This document shows, piece by piece, positions 25,616-36,750 of a stretch of 64,000 nt of DNA (position 1 is its first letter; each line of letters opens with the position of its first letter). Origin of the DNA: Gymnorhina tibicen (taxonomy: Eukaryota; Chordata; Aves; Passeriformes; Artamidae); NCBI GenBank assembly GCA_013399875.1, contig VXAZ01009310.1, positions 124,001 to 188,000 of the forward strand. Reading direction: 5' to 3'. A program made the position numbers and the translations under genes. The notes beneath the pieces are model-generated. The model saw nothing but the letters and a program-made list of their open reading frames with translations. It was not told where the DNA came from and searched no databases.

Positions 25616-25619
25616 GAAG
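25616..25619. repeat. Target-site duplication, left copy (GAAG)
   Basis: GAAG precedes the TG boundary of the second solo LTR and is repeated at 26034-26037 after its CA boundary. Four bases alone could match by chance, but they coincide with both TG...CA ends. Confidence 0.75.
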
Positions 25620-25670
25620 TGGCTACCTGAAAACAGAGGCTAGACAAAAATAAGAGAATAAAAGTAGGTA

Positions 25671-25676
25671 TTTATT
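25671..25676 (-). terminator. LTR poly(A) signal (AATAAA)
   Basis: CAAATAAATACC on the minus strand, followed within about 40 bp by a T-rich stretch; normal position for the LTR's polyadenylation signal. Confidence 0.6.
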
Positions 25677-25754
25677 TGAAGGCCTGCAAAGGTACACCCT
25701 GGACAGTCAAAAAGACTCCACCCAAGATGAATGCTGGGTCACAGGTGCTTCCCA

Positions 25755-25762
25755 CTTTTATA
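25755..25762 (-). promoter_or_regulatory. LTR TATA box (TATAAAAG)
   Basis: On the minus strand CTTATAAAAGT lies in the middle of the solo LTR, about 80 bp upstream of its AATAAA. This is the usual spacing of promoter and poly(A) signal across the R region. Activity is inferred, not shown. Confidence 0.6.
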
Positions 25763-26033
25763 AGTTTGGTTTGCATATCAGGGTTAATTCTCCAATTATA
25801 ACTTCAGTTAATGATGTAATTACCCCAAGTTTGCTCCTCCTCTTCAGAGGCTTTTAGTTTACACATTTTGGGGCTTGGGACAGTCAAGGGGTCCTTGAAG
25901 TACAAATCTAGAGAGGGTTTGTTATGTCTAACCAGCATGAGAGAACAGTGGCTAACAGGCCACACGAAACTTCAGAGTTACACACTAGGCAGTGCAGGAT
26001 TCGAAAAATATAAAAGTTAAAACCTAAGCATCA

Positions 26034-26037
26034 GAAG
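26034..26037. repeat. Target-site duplication, right copy (GAAG)
   Basis: Matches 25616-25619 and directly follows the LTR boundary CA. Confidence 0.75.
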
Positions 26038-27280
26038 ACTGAATCAGAGCTGACTTTCTTTAGAATAATTGCCCAGTGCAACTTCACAGATGGAATACAA
26101 GTGGGTAATTGCATCTCATTAGTTCTTTAAATTACCACTTGTATTGAAATAATGCAATAGTTTATTTAATTTTATTAGATTTTTGCACATCAGACATCAT
26201 TTGGCCACATGAAGTCAGAAAATAAAGAAATGGTAAAATGTGAAATGTAACACTCATTACAACAGTGAGTATGTGAAAAGTTCAGTCTTTTGTCTTGGGA
26301 GAATAAAGAAACCTTTCAAACAAGAAGCTGAAATTTGTCAACATCTACCTAATGTATGCATTTGGAGTGTTACTGGGCTGGTGTCCACATTATGCAAAGT
26401 CTCCCAGGACAATCCTGGAGAAATAAAGAAATGAGCTGCAAAAACTTTTTGAGGGCTGTGAGAAGTGCCATACACTGATAAACTCTTATCAAAAAGAAAC
26501 ATGAGGAAGAAAACTTGATTATCAGCATTACTTAGAATATTAGTAAATTATAATTATTATTAGATAATAATTACAACAATGTTACTTTTCCTGTGGGGAG
26601 ATAACCACAAATGCAAAACAGTTCTTTAGGTCAGGAAGGAAAATATAAGTGAGAAACAACAGCTGGAAAAGTAAGACTAGAGGTATTCCAGTGGCTGGAA
26701 AGACAGAGATTTTTAGGAGTGAAACAGGGTCCCAAAGGAGGCAGCAGATTTTCCATCTTTGGCTCTTCACGGATCAAGGCTGGATGTTTTTCTGGAAGCA
26801 GTGCAGGACAAGTGGGTGAGCTCTCATGAGCTTTGTTCTGCAAGATGTCACCATGATTGATCTGCTGGTCCCTTCTGCCCATTAACTCAGTGTTTATTAA
26901 TCACACAGAAGTGACTGAATTCCCAGAGCCCCATCCCAGCAATGCACAGAGCTCAGTTAAAAACCTCTGCTGGATCGTTCTTGTCCCATGATTAGTCTGA
27001 CTCTGTGGGCCAAAAGCAATATATTTTCACAGCTCACTCTTCTCTAAACACTGGAGCAGCATTTCTATGTGAAGCTTCATGTTGACCTTCATATTACCCT
27101 CATGGCTTTTATATTTCAATTCATTTCTTGTCATTAAGGGTTATTAAGAGTTATTGTCAATTGAGTTATGGATGAACTTTCTCTCAAAGAGTCAGATTGT
27201 CTTTATTATTTCTATTTTGACAATTAGCGACTTTCAAAATAAGTATCTATATATTTGTAAACAGCAACAAAAAAAGATTT
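26038..27280. other. Intergenic, AT-rich
   Basis: Holds the AT-rich inverted repeat at 26551-26573; no gene or mobile element recognised. Confidence 0.65.
26551..26573. repeat. Perfect AT-rich inverted repeat, 10-bp arms
   Basis: TAATTATTAT, spacer TAG, then ATAATAATTA. A strong cruciform candidate, though made only of A and T. Confidence 0.85.
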
Positions 27281-27350
27281 CATAAAATCATAGAATGGTT
27301 TGGATTGGAAGGAACCTTAAAGATCATCCAGTTCCAACATGCTGAGCAGG
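27281..27350 (-). mobile_element. CR1 LINE 3' end, about 70 bp
   Basis: AAAATCATAGAATGGTTTGG through ACCTTAAAGATCATCCAGTT then GAGCAGG; short but with a well-kept tail. Confidence 0.88.
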
Positions 27351-28020
27351 AGCCCAAATAAAATCTTGTGTAGTGCTTTGTGCAGTGAAGTGTTTAATTG
27401 TAAATTAAAGAATATTTTTAGACCTTTCCCATTATAATCGGATTTTTTTAGCAGTGAGGAACAGATGGATAAATACTTTCTGGTTAGGCACATATCATTT
27501 TCTCCATCAGCAGCTACAATTTTCTGTCAGATATCATCACCCTGTGGAAAAGATTTCCTGTGCAACTCTTGCCAGAAGGTGAAGTTTGCTAAAGAAATGC
27601 AAACTGCCCACGTGCACAATCTTTTCTGTCAGCAGCTTCCCTCCTCTAGCAGGTAAAATCAAAATCCTCAGCACCTGCACATCTATCCTGAAGCTCTGAG
27701 AGTTGTCTCCTGATACTTCTGCATGCTTTCCCCAAGCCAGCTTAGTTATTTTTGGAAAAACATGGATGTGAATTCACTGGCCCGCCACTGTAAAATGGTT
27801 TCAGCTGCTGTGTAGGCAGAGGTGTAAAACAGAGAAGCTGCTGAGTTAAGCCACCCAAAACCCCATTGACTTCTCCAGCACGACTTTCTATCCTTTTATT
27901 GCTGCCCATCACCCTCTTTCTACCCAAACCAAGGCCACCAATGTTCTTTCAGGACAATGCTGACCCACAGACACTTTTTTCAGGCCCAGAGTCATCTCCT
28001 TGGGACAGGACAAGAAGAAA

Positions 28021-28275
28021 CAGCCTCAAGTTGCATCAGGGGAGGTTTAGATTGAAAATAGAAAATACTTCTTCATGGAAAGGGTAGTCAAGCACTGGAA
28101 CAAGATCCCCAGCGCAGTCCTGGAGTCACCATCCCCAAAAGTATTGAAAAAAACCCCCACATATGAGAATATGGCACCTGTGGACATGATTTAGTGATGA
28201 ACATGGTGGTGGTGCTGGGCTGACAGTTGGACTTGATGATCTCAGGGATCTCTCCTGACCTTAATGATCCTGTGA
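28021..28275 (+). mobile_element. CR1 LINE 3' fragment, second subfamily
   Basis: GGGGAGGTTTAGATTG, ATACTTCTTCATGGAAAGGG, GTCAAGCACTGGAACAAG, GGACTTGATGATCTCAGGG and AATGATCCTGTGA. A small A-rich insertion (AAAAAAACCCCC) interrupts near 28145. Confidence 0.88.
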
Positions 28276-31200
28276 GTCCTTGAGATGCCCATTTGGATTG
28301 TTCCAGCACCAGAGGGTGAGCACAAGGTGCTGTTCCCTACCAAAAAACCAATCTCTTAGGACTGGCAGGGCTCTGCTGCAGCCAAACTTCCTAAAAGTGC
28401 CACAGAGAATGGTGCTTGGTCTGTGGTGTGCAGCAGCTGGGTCACTGTGACACTAGAATTAAAACAGGGCAGTCAAATAACTTGAATCTTCTTTTCCTTA
28501 GGACCTCTTTCTTTACACTGAATGTGCTCTGCATCTATTTTATTTTTTTTAAGGTGTTTGTGATTGAAAGAAGGGCTTTCAGTCACAAAATTCAGCGGGT
28601 GCAGCAGAGAACCTCTAAAGATATTCTGCTTTCTCTGTCCTTTTTTGCTAATTTCAGAAGGTCTTGCAAAGCAGGTGTCTGTAAAGATTTTTTTTTTTTT
28701 TAGCATAAAGGTGGTTACACAGAAAAGCAGAGGATGTCATCTCTTAACGAGATTTTCTTCTAGTCCCCTCCTGATAATGACTCTGAGAATGAAAGTAATT
28801 CAGGCTGACAGGTCCTCACTGCCTGTAGTACAGCATGCAGAGAAATAGCATAAGGCTCCTTAAGTGCAAAGTGATGAAAGCCACGACTGCTTCAGAAACA
28901 CACAGAGCAGAGGAGCACGATGGTGCTTTGAGCAGAACCTATTTCTTGAAATAATCTGACTCCAGCAAGTGGATAAAAGTTTGTGTCATTTCTGTTGCAG
29001 AATCTCCTCGTATCATGTATAAGACTCTTGGAAGTTTTATTCCTGGAAAGTTCAGCTGTGACTGAAAGACTTGAGAGAGAGGGATTTAAAAAAATCCCCA
29101 AAAACCTCTGAGCCAAAGATGTGGTATAGAATTTAAACACGTTTTCAGAGAGGATCACATTTACATGCATTGCACAGAGATGTATTTATTTTTTGAATAA
29201 CCGCATTACTCAAAGCAGTTTAGCAACAGGCAGGAGGGAACTGCCTCAAGACATTGAAATTGCTTGTTATAACCCTGCAATGCATTTGGAAGGCTGTAAA
29301 AAATAATAATAAAGCTTCCCAATGGCTGGCAGGGCTAAGAGAAATGGAAAAGCTTAAACAATTGAAATATAAAGCAGAACAGTTATGAAATAAAATCTGG
29401 ACATCTCAGGCTTTATCCACCCTGCAGCATCTTCTTTTGGGGAAAAAAAAGACAGTATGTGGCTGATTGAAATAATGGCTTCACTTGAGTGAAAGCTGCC
29501 AGGTTGATTGGCAAATGCACTTGCTGTGCAGTTTTCTGTGCTAGAAGAGTGTCTAAGGTGCTCCTCACTGTGGCAGGGAGAGTGGCACATCCTCACGTGT
29601 TGATAACACACCATTTTCTACCTCTGCTAAGAAATTCCGATGACACCAAGGTAAGACTCCCACCTAGGGCAGCCTTATTCCCTCTCAGCCCTGACAGAGC
29701 ATTCAGACAGCACGCAGAGACTGTGTGTGATGGTCACAAAAAGAAACCCAGCCATGAAATGTGTCTCAGCGAAGCTCATCAACTCTGCTTCTGTTCCAGT
29801 GGAGACAGAAAAAAATAGTTATCTGAAGATAAAGTCTTTGGCAGCCAACAATAGAACAGGTTTTTTCATTCTTAAAGCATTATTTCTTTGTTGTTTCTTT
29901 CCAGTCCCAAGAAGCTGATTCCTGAGAAACAGTGATTTAAGAGACTGTTCTGTCATCTTGTGTAGATGGCTGTCAACCCAGTACTTATAAATATGGAATA
30001 AAACTTCACATATAAGCCAGCACGTACAGTTTATAGTTAAGTTTATGTAGACAGAAGTATTTCCAACCACAGAAGATTTTTCCTTTGATCTATTTTACCA
30101 TTTACCACCACTACCAGAGATTTTATTACACCTCTCACTCAGAAGCTGGGATTGTGGAGATGTTTGACACATGGAAGGATCTTCCACGAGGCTCTGCAAG
30201 GCCTGGGAAAAAAATAAAGTGTCTGAAACTGCTCCCATATGTGACGCTTTTTTTCCTGGCGTGTTTCTTGACCTGAATAATGTCTTATCCCTGAGGTGAT
30301 AGACATTCATGTGAGAAAAGCTACATCTCCCCAGAAGAAAATGTATTAGCATTGTATCCATGAAGAGTGTTGAAGCAAAAGATGTTTTAACAGAGCAGCT
30401 GAGCACAGACAGCAATTAGTTTCCTTCCCTTCTTCTGGGGCTTCTTATATAAATCCCATGAGGTTTTTGCATTTACCTATTTTGCTACAGACCATTTTGC
30501 CACATTTAAAACGGCCTTAGAGGCATTTTCAGAAAGCTATTACTCAATGTCAGGCTTGCAGAGATATTACAGAGCCTGAGCACTGAGCACCCACAATGAA
30601 GATTGCAGCAAATAGGGCTGAACTCTTAGGAGACACAAAGAGGAGGCATTAGCAAAGGGAAAGCTGCCAAGCTCCTCAGAGGAGCAGAAGTAATTCTTTC
30701 ATCACTGCTCTTCCTGGTTCCCAGTTTGGGCTGTGTTTATAATAAACAGGGGAGTTGAGTTATTAGAAATCAAAAGGGTTTTTTACCATGCAGTGTCTGA
30801 GTTTGAACATGTAAAATATAACTGTAACCACCAGGACAGTGGCAATTATCGTACTGGGGTTATTACACCTTCATTTCTTGCCAAGCAACCGCCTTTCAGC
30901 ACCTCTTTACCCTCTTTAAAGCTCAGCCTTCTCTTTGAATCTAATAGATGCCAGTAAAGATTTGTTTTTTCACCTTAAAAGTTGATTTGCTCGCAGGCTT
31001 CTTCATCTTGGTGTGCACGTAACCTCTGCACATCCCATGGATGGGTTCAAATTGGCTCTTTGGAGTGCTCCTGACGTTCATTTCCCACTAAGAGGGACCC
31101 ATTCAGTTTTTCTCTCCATGAAAAGCCAAAATGAGTAGAGGTTGCTGTCCTCCTCCTGAGGCTTCTTTCCTGCCAGGAAGTAAAGAAAACTGTAAAATAA

Positions 31201-32940
31201 CAGCAGTGTGTTGTAGCACCGAGTTAGGAACTGAGAGAGAGAGACTTAAGGCTGGAGTGTTAGAAAGAAAAGTGTGTAAACCCCATAGGGAATCCTGGTA
31301 CTTCCTAATTCCTGAGCTCCATCAGTAATAAAATTACAAATAATCAAAAATATTTTGGATCAGACAGTTTTATGGCACACTTCGGTGAATAACATCAACA
31401 CACACAAAATGCCAGATTTGCCTCCTGGTAGCTGAGTAAGTATTTGGGGGAAAACAGTGAAGATGCCATTATCATCTACGAGGGCCAAGTCTGAAGTGAT
31501 TTAGGCTCAGCACCATGAATTTTAGCAGTACTTCAAATGCTTTCCAACCTCTATTTTTTAACACATCTGAGCTCTTGTTTCCATTTCTCTCAAAAAGGAG
31601 AGCACAAACCATTCTCATCACTTACAGTTTCTGTTTAGAGATGGAAAAATCTATGTTTTCAAACTCTCTGTGGAGGAAAGAAAAAAGCAGACAAGGTTGT
31701 TTAGCAAAAATAAATGAGGGCTTGGAATCGGTGTAGTTCACAGGGCAGTTGGTTCTAGCTCTTGCCAAGTCATTTTCATTCAGATTTCTTGTCTCAAAGA
31801 ATTCCTGACCACAAATATTTATGACATTTTTAATCAGAAAACATTATATATATCATATGCCATATAAAAGGTTGTGATTGTTAGGTAAAAGTTTCAAGGG
31901 AGCAGCCAAGTAACTGAGTGCTTTTCATGGGTTTTCTTTCCAATCACATCACATTGAAAAGCTTGAAAAAAACCTTAAACATGAAATAAACTTCTTTTTT
32001 TCTAGGATGGGTGTTGTCACTTTGCTTTTCTTTTCAGAAAGCTTTGAATCCATCATCCAAATACAGTTTCTGGGAATACAGACTCTAGACTGTGGATAAA
32101 AATGTGAATAACTGCAGAACTGGCCCACTGGAAGAAGTGAGTGCACAGTAAAATGGGATGAATTTGGCTGAGTGATGAATTTCATTTTTGTTTTCTTGCG
32201 ATTTAGGAGTAATTACTTCCATTAAGTCCAAATATTGCACGGAGAACCACAGGGCAGTTAATGGGGCTTCTCCTCAGGCTTCAACACCAGCCAAGCCAAA
32301 CCCACAGCAGGAGGAAGGAGCTCATAACCCCTTCCTTACTCCTTCTCTCCTCCCTCCCTCCCTAAGTCAGGTCACAGTATTTTTAATGTGCCGCATTCCA
32401 ATAACCAGGCTCCCGCATGTCGCACATGCACCTCATCCCTGCAGCCACTCCAAATCCTCTGCCGCTCATTGCAAAATAATGGAGTTCTTTACTTCTGCTA
32501 GACCCTCTGGAGCGCAGTGTGCAACCCTTTCCAAGCGACTGCAGGACATTTGTTTGCGTGACAAAGGGATTTATTTGGCTGCTCTGAGATTCTGGCCTTG
32601 CTGCTGTTCCCCCTCTTCCCCTGCAGCACGGCTGCCGCCACTCCGAGACTGGGGAGAGGCGATCCAATCCCATTTGTGATTCTGAGCGCAAACTCCCAAA
32701 CGAGCTCTAATGCAATCCAATTAGGAGAGGTGGGGAAGCAGAGCAGGAATCTTGATTAGCATCTACATGCATTAGCATTTGCAGCAGACCAGACACAGTA
32801 ATAAGCTGTTCCCAAAATAAGCGAGTGGCGTGCATGGCACATGTAAAACAGGGTATGGGATTAAAACCTTGCAGCTTCGTTGCCAGTGTCTACACGATAA
32901 AAGTCAGCTCCCAAGGTCCCCTACTTCATCCTCAGCCATG
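28276..32940. other. Intergenic, largest repeat-poor stretch of the centre
   Basis: About 4.7 kb with no CR1 or LTR that I can recognise, a T14 run at 28687, and the candidate regulatory stretch at 32.38-32.80 kb. Low repeat load relative to the rest may mean constraint. Confidence 0.55.
32380..32800. other. Candidate regulatory stretch, GC-richer with homeodomain cores
   Basis: Mixed GC-rich part with CpGs (GCACGGCTGCCGCCACTCCG), then CAATCCAATTAGGAG and GATTAGCATCTACATGCATT. A 163-codon plus-strand frame (32188-32679) crosses it but has no recognisable domain. Just upstream of the satellite array. Confidence 0.25.
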
Positions 32941-33115
32941 GTATGGTATGGCATGGCATGGCATGGCATGGCATGGCATGGCATGGCATGGCATGGCATG
33001 GCATGGCATGGCATGGCATGGTATGGTATGGTACGGTACGGTACGGTACGGTACGGTACGGTACGGTACGGTATGGTATGGCATGGCATGGCATGGCACG
33101 GTATGGTATGGTATG
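32941..33115. repeat. Pentanucleotide array, 35 units, variants in mirror-like blocks
   Basis: Seen: 35 uninterrupted 5-bp units of the form G[C/T]A[T/C]G. Reading left to right: GTATG x2, GCATG x14, GTATG x2, GTACG x8, GTATG x2, GCATG x3, GCACG x1, GTATG x3. There is no indel and no unit outside these four types. Because 5 is not a multiple of 3 and no unit makes a stop, several frames on both strands stay open and give pentapeptide repeats such as MAWHG or MPCHA; these are artefacts of the repeat. The GTACG block is CpG-bearing, the others mostly not. Confidence 0.97.
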
Positions 33116-33240
33116 TGCTCCCTCCTTGCTGCAAGGACAGCTGTGACAGTGCTTTGGCCACATCCTCGCTGACTTCAGTGGAGCTGGATCATTGTAAAAA
33201 GAGCTGGAATATGCTTCTGTGTGGTTTCTATCATTATTCA

Positions 33241-33575
33241 TAGAATCATGGAATGGTTTGGGTTGGAAGAGACTTTGAAGGGCATCCAGTTTCGACATGT
33301 CCCATTGGCAGGGACACCTTCCTCTATCCCAGATTACTCCAAGCCCCGTCCAACATGGCCTTGGACACTTCCAGGGATGAGGCAGCTGCAGCTTCTCTGG
33401 GCAGTCTGTGCCAGGACCTCACCACCCTCACAGAGAAGAATTTTTTTCTATTATTTAATCTAAATCTACTGTCTTCCAGTTTGAAGCCATTTCCTCTTGT
33501 CCGTCACTACAGTTCCTGATGCAGTGTCCCTTTCCAGAGACTGAAAGGCTGCTCCGAAGTCTCCACACAACCTCC
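33241..33575 (-). mobile_element. CR1 LINE fragment, first part of a composite
   Basis: TAGAATCATGGAATGGTTTG through AGGGATGAGGCAGC and CCACCCTCACAGAGAAGAAT to GAAAGGCTGCTCCGAAGTCT. Lies about 125 bp after the pentanucleotide array and carries the form without the GGATCC insertion. Confidence 0.92.
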
Positions 33576-33594
33576 ACAACGGGAAAAGCGTTTT

Positions 33595-33912
33595 TTGTAT
33601 TTACATGGAATTTTTTGTACTTCAGTTTGTGCCCACTGCTTCTTGCCCATTCGATTGGCACCACTGAGAAAAATTTTGGGTCCCCACATCAGGTACTCAT
33701 CCATGTTGGTAAGATCTGCTCCCAAACCTTCTCTCCTTGAGGCTGAACAACCGCAGTTGACTCAGCATCTCCTCATGTGACAGATGCTCCAAGTCTTTAA
33801 TCACCTTCAGGGGCCTTCACAGGATCCTCTCTCCTGTCTTCTTGTTGCTCTTGCGCTTGGGATCCCAAACTGGGCATGCAGGGGAGTCTCACCAGTGCTG
33901 AGTAGTGAGGAA
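33595..33912 (-). mobile_element. CR1 LINE fragment, second part of a composite, different subfamily
   Basis: TTCAGTTTGTGCCCACTGCT, GGCACCACTGAGAAAAATTT, TTGAGGCTGAACAACCGCAG and TCACCAGTGCTGAGTAGTG match an older CR1 subfamily. Overlapping consensus regions appear in both parts, so this is a second copy rather than a continuation. Confidence 0.85.
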
Positions 33913-35544
33913 CCTCTATGTGGTACCCTGAACTGGACCATTTTAAGGATGAGATGACGCCACCACACCTTCACATATCCCTAAAACTGCCCCACGACCA
34001 GGCCATCAGGTCACAGAAAGGAAAGTCCTTACTGTGCAGCGGGCCTTGCATGGGTCCTTAGATCTGCCAAGTTGTGTTAGACTGGGCTTGTTTTTATTCT
34101 CAATCCACTAAGTTTTCACAAAGAAATTTTCATTCAACTTACTGATTTCTACTAAACATGGATCAAGAATTCTGCAGCTGTTCCCTGTGCTTGGGACATG
34201 TTAAGCACTGCCCTCTGTGTTCAGTCTAAATGGGACGAGATTCCTTAGCTATCAGCTGAGGGAAAAACCTTCCAAGGAGATTTACTTGCCCACCTTTGAT
34301 ACATCATTGTCATTCCCAGAGTAAGATCCCTTGGAAAGAAATTGCAACCTCTAGCCTGAGGCAAACCTTTCAGCTCAGAGTGCTGCCAACCTAAAATATT
34401 TTCTTGTAGCTTGGTCACAGAGTAAAGTCAACCCAGCCCAAATACATGCAGGCTCAGGCTGTTCAAATTGTGAAACTCTAATATCTCTACCACAAGGCTT
34501 TCTCCCACAGTCATTTCAAGGCTTTTAATTTTGGCAAAATAACACAGAAGCTGCTCATATTTTCCCTCTTGGCTCGAACATAGCACCAGTTGTGTCCATG
34601 TGTAGGGGGAGGATACGCTGTCAATATTGCATTGCTCCTACTTGGGATGAGCCATATAATTAAAACAAATCAATTTCCAGAATATTTGTTCATTTATGTG
34701 ACTGAAATAATTTTAATATTTGTGAGGAAATTCTGGTCTGTCTACAGGAAAAAATTGTTGTTTGCTGATGTCAGCCAAGAACTGGATTCCAGCACAAATG
34801 GTTTCAGTCTTATATGCTTATTTTTAAAAATCCAAACCTCTATATCTCTCAGGAAATCTCAGAGGAACCCAATCAAAACCACATCCCTGACAAATTCCTG
34901 AGTAGACAAAATGTGGATATATATTTTGCAAGTTCTATCATTCCCTTCCTTCCATCTTTTTTTCCCCCTCTCTCCAGTGAGAATAAACCCATAAATTCAA
35001 AATTAGAAGTGAAGCGCCATCTTTGCAAACGCTCTGAAAATCTATAAAAAAATTAATCTCTCAGAAAATCTTTTCTCATTGATTTACCTCAAAGGTGTGG
35101 CTTTTGGGAGACTAAGATTCAGGTATGATCCAGACAGTAAAGACTGTTTTTCTTAATCTAAAGGATTTAGTGGTGAGAAATACAAAAATTCTTCTATTGA
35201 GGCTTTAAGTTTCAAGTACTGGTCCTGTTTAATTTCTGAACAAGTTGCTTTGAAAAGTGATTTTGTCTCTGTGTTGTTTTTTTATGTTTAAAGAAAGGTG
35301 CTAAAATATTTACACACTTCAGGCTACCATCAGTGTTTCATTGAAGTCTTTCACATGGCTTTTCTGTGGTGTGAACATGGATTCAGTGACAAACCCAAAC
35401 AGTAGGATCAGGAAAGAATCCCAAAACTGCATAATACTTCCCAAGAGGCAAGCAGTCACTTTTAAAGTACTTGGATGTGGTCAAGCAAGGATGGTCAGAA
35501 AATAAACTTCAGCAAAGAGTGGTGAAGGAAAGCAACTCATCAAC
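33913..35544. other. Intergenic, unique
   Basis: No repeat recognised after the composite CR1; short frames at 34590-35047 without domains. Confidence 0.6.
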
Positions 35545-35804
35545 CTTATGCTGAAGGATGGCAGGGATAGATGGGAGATTGGGAAGGAGGTCTTCCCTGT
35601 GAGGGTGGGAAGGCCCTGGCACAGGGTGCCCAGAGAAGCTGTGGCTGCCCCTGGATCCCTGGAAGTGTCAAAGGACAGGCTGGATGGGGCTTGGAGCAAT
35701 TTGGGATAGTGGGAGGTGTCCCTGTCCATGGCAGGGGGAAGAAATGGAATTGGATGATCTTTGATGTCCCTTTTAACCCAAACCGTTCCATGATTGTATG
35801 ATTC
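35545..35804 (+). mobile_element. CR1 LINE 3' fragment with GGATCC-type insertion
   Basis: GGCAGGGATAGATGGGAGAT, TTCCCTGTGAGGGTGGGAAG, CCTGGATCCCTGGAAGTGTC and TCCATGATTGTATGATTC. The tail keeps two copies of the 8-bp terminal repeat. Confidence 0.94.
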
Positions 35805-36750
35805 GTTTTTCCTGGGAGCTATTTGAAATGCTGACTTTACCATCAATGTTATCCCAAAATTTTACTCCTAACCAGCCAAAGAACTCTTCCTAAGTCCCTA
35901 TAACCGTCTGGCTCAAAATGCATTTTGCAGCTCACAAAATGTGCTTGCACTATGTTTCTTCTCCTGGAAACACTGAAAAAAATCTACAGTATTTCATCTC
36001 TGATGAGATTTTCTGACCCAAAGACTCTGCTAGGTAAGGTATGGGACCCTCGGACACTGTGGGTCACCTTGGTTCATTTGGATTCTGGAAGACATTTTAT
36101 TTGCAAGTGGGAGTGAAACCAGCCTTGATATTCCCAAGAGGATGAATCACAGACAAGTTCTGAGCATCTGCAATTTCCATGTTGCTCTCATTATTAGAAG
36201 CCCATTTATATTTAACAATGTAGAAGATCAGAATTCCAGTGAAATGAGCATGGAAAAACACTATGAAGGAGTCTAGGAGACTCAGTTTGAAATGGTGGGG
36301 GCACTATTTTCTATTCAGTTCTATCTTCCTCTTTCTACTTTTTCTGGGAAAGAGTCTTGTAAAGTGGCTTATAGTTACTCTGGAAGGTAATTGAATACTA
36401 TGTTCATACAGCTTGACAAGGACTCTTTTGTGAAAAAAGAATTTATTTACTTATAAATTGACCAGCTAATCTTTTTTTTTATGGAGTTTCTTCACAAGTT
36501 CTGCTGGCCAGGTTGCAGGTTCCCTCCTAAAAGCTGCGCTCTTCCTGTGCTGATGAATCATTTGCAGTAGTTACAAAGTCATCATTTGCAGCTACCAGCT
36601 GTGAAATTGGTATGAACAACTTGAAATAAAAATTATAAAAATCCAGCTACTTATTTTTAAATTTTTTTTCTCTGTATCCTTGCCCTCCCAAACTGAATAA
36701 ATCAAACTGAAGTTTAGTCTCTCTGTATGCTCCAAAGGACATGCATATTT
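35805..36750. other. Intergenic, unique
   Basis: Contains the ATCATTTGCAG direct repeat at 36557-36596 within a possible conserved block (36.50-36.62 kb). Confidence 0.6.
36557..36596. repeat. Direct repeat of ATCATTTGCAG, 24 bp apart
   Basis: ATCATTTGCAGTAG at 36557 and ATCATTTGCAGCTA at 36580, in unique DNA. Paired ATTTGCA half-octamers could be factor sites; chance cannot be excluded. Confidence 0.5.

Larger units (their letters stand above)
25620..26033 (-). mobile_element. Solo LTR of an endogenous retrovirus (ERV1-like), 414 bp, minus strand
   Basis: Seen on the minus strand: the element starts TGATGCTTAGG at 26033 and ends GTAGCCA at 25620, flanked by a perfect 4-bp duplication (GAAG). 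It keeps a TATA box (TATAAAAG, 25755-25762), a Pol II-type region with GATATGCAAACC upstream of it, and AATAAA at 25671-25676 about 80 bp downstream, then a T-rich stretch and TGTCTAGCCTCTGTT. This is the normal U3-R-U5 order. I recall near-identical LTRs as common in passerine genomes, and a 4-bp duplication fits the gammaretrovirus-like ERV1 group. No internal retroviral genes are present. Because TATA and poly(A) signals look intact, it is the more likely of the two LTRs to act as a promoter, toward lower coordinates. Confidence 0.85.

Noticed and set aside
32188..32679. 163-codon plus-strand frame
   Set aside because: Starts without support, low-complexity Ser/Pro content and no domain; kept only as a possible regulatory stretch.
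32825..33298. Long overlapping frames with MAWHG/MPCHA-type repeats on both strands
   Set aside because: They come only from the stop-free 5-bp satellite; four frames on two strands being open is expected for this unit.
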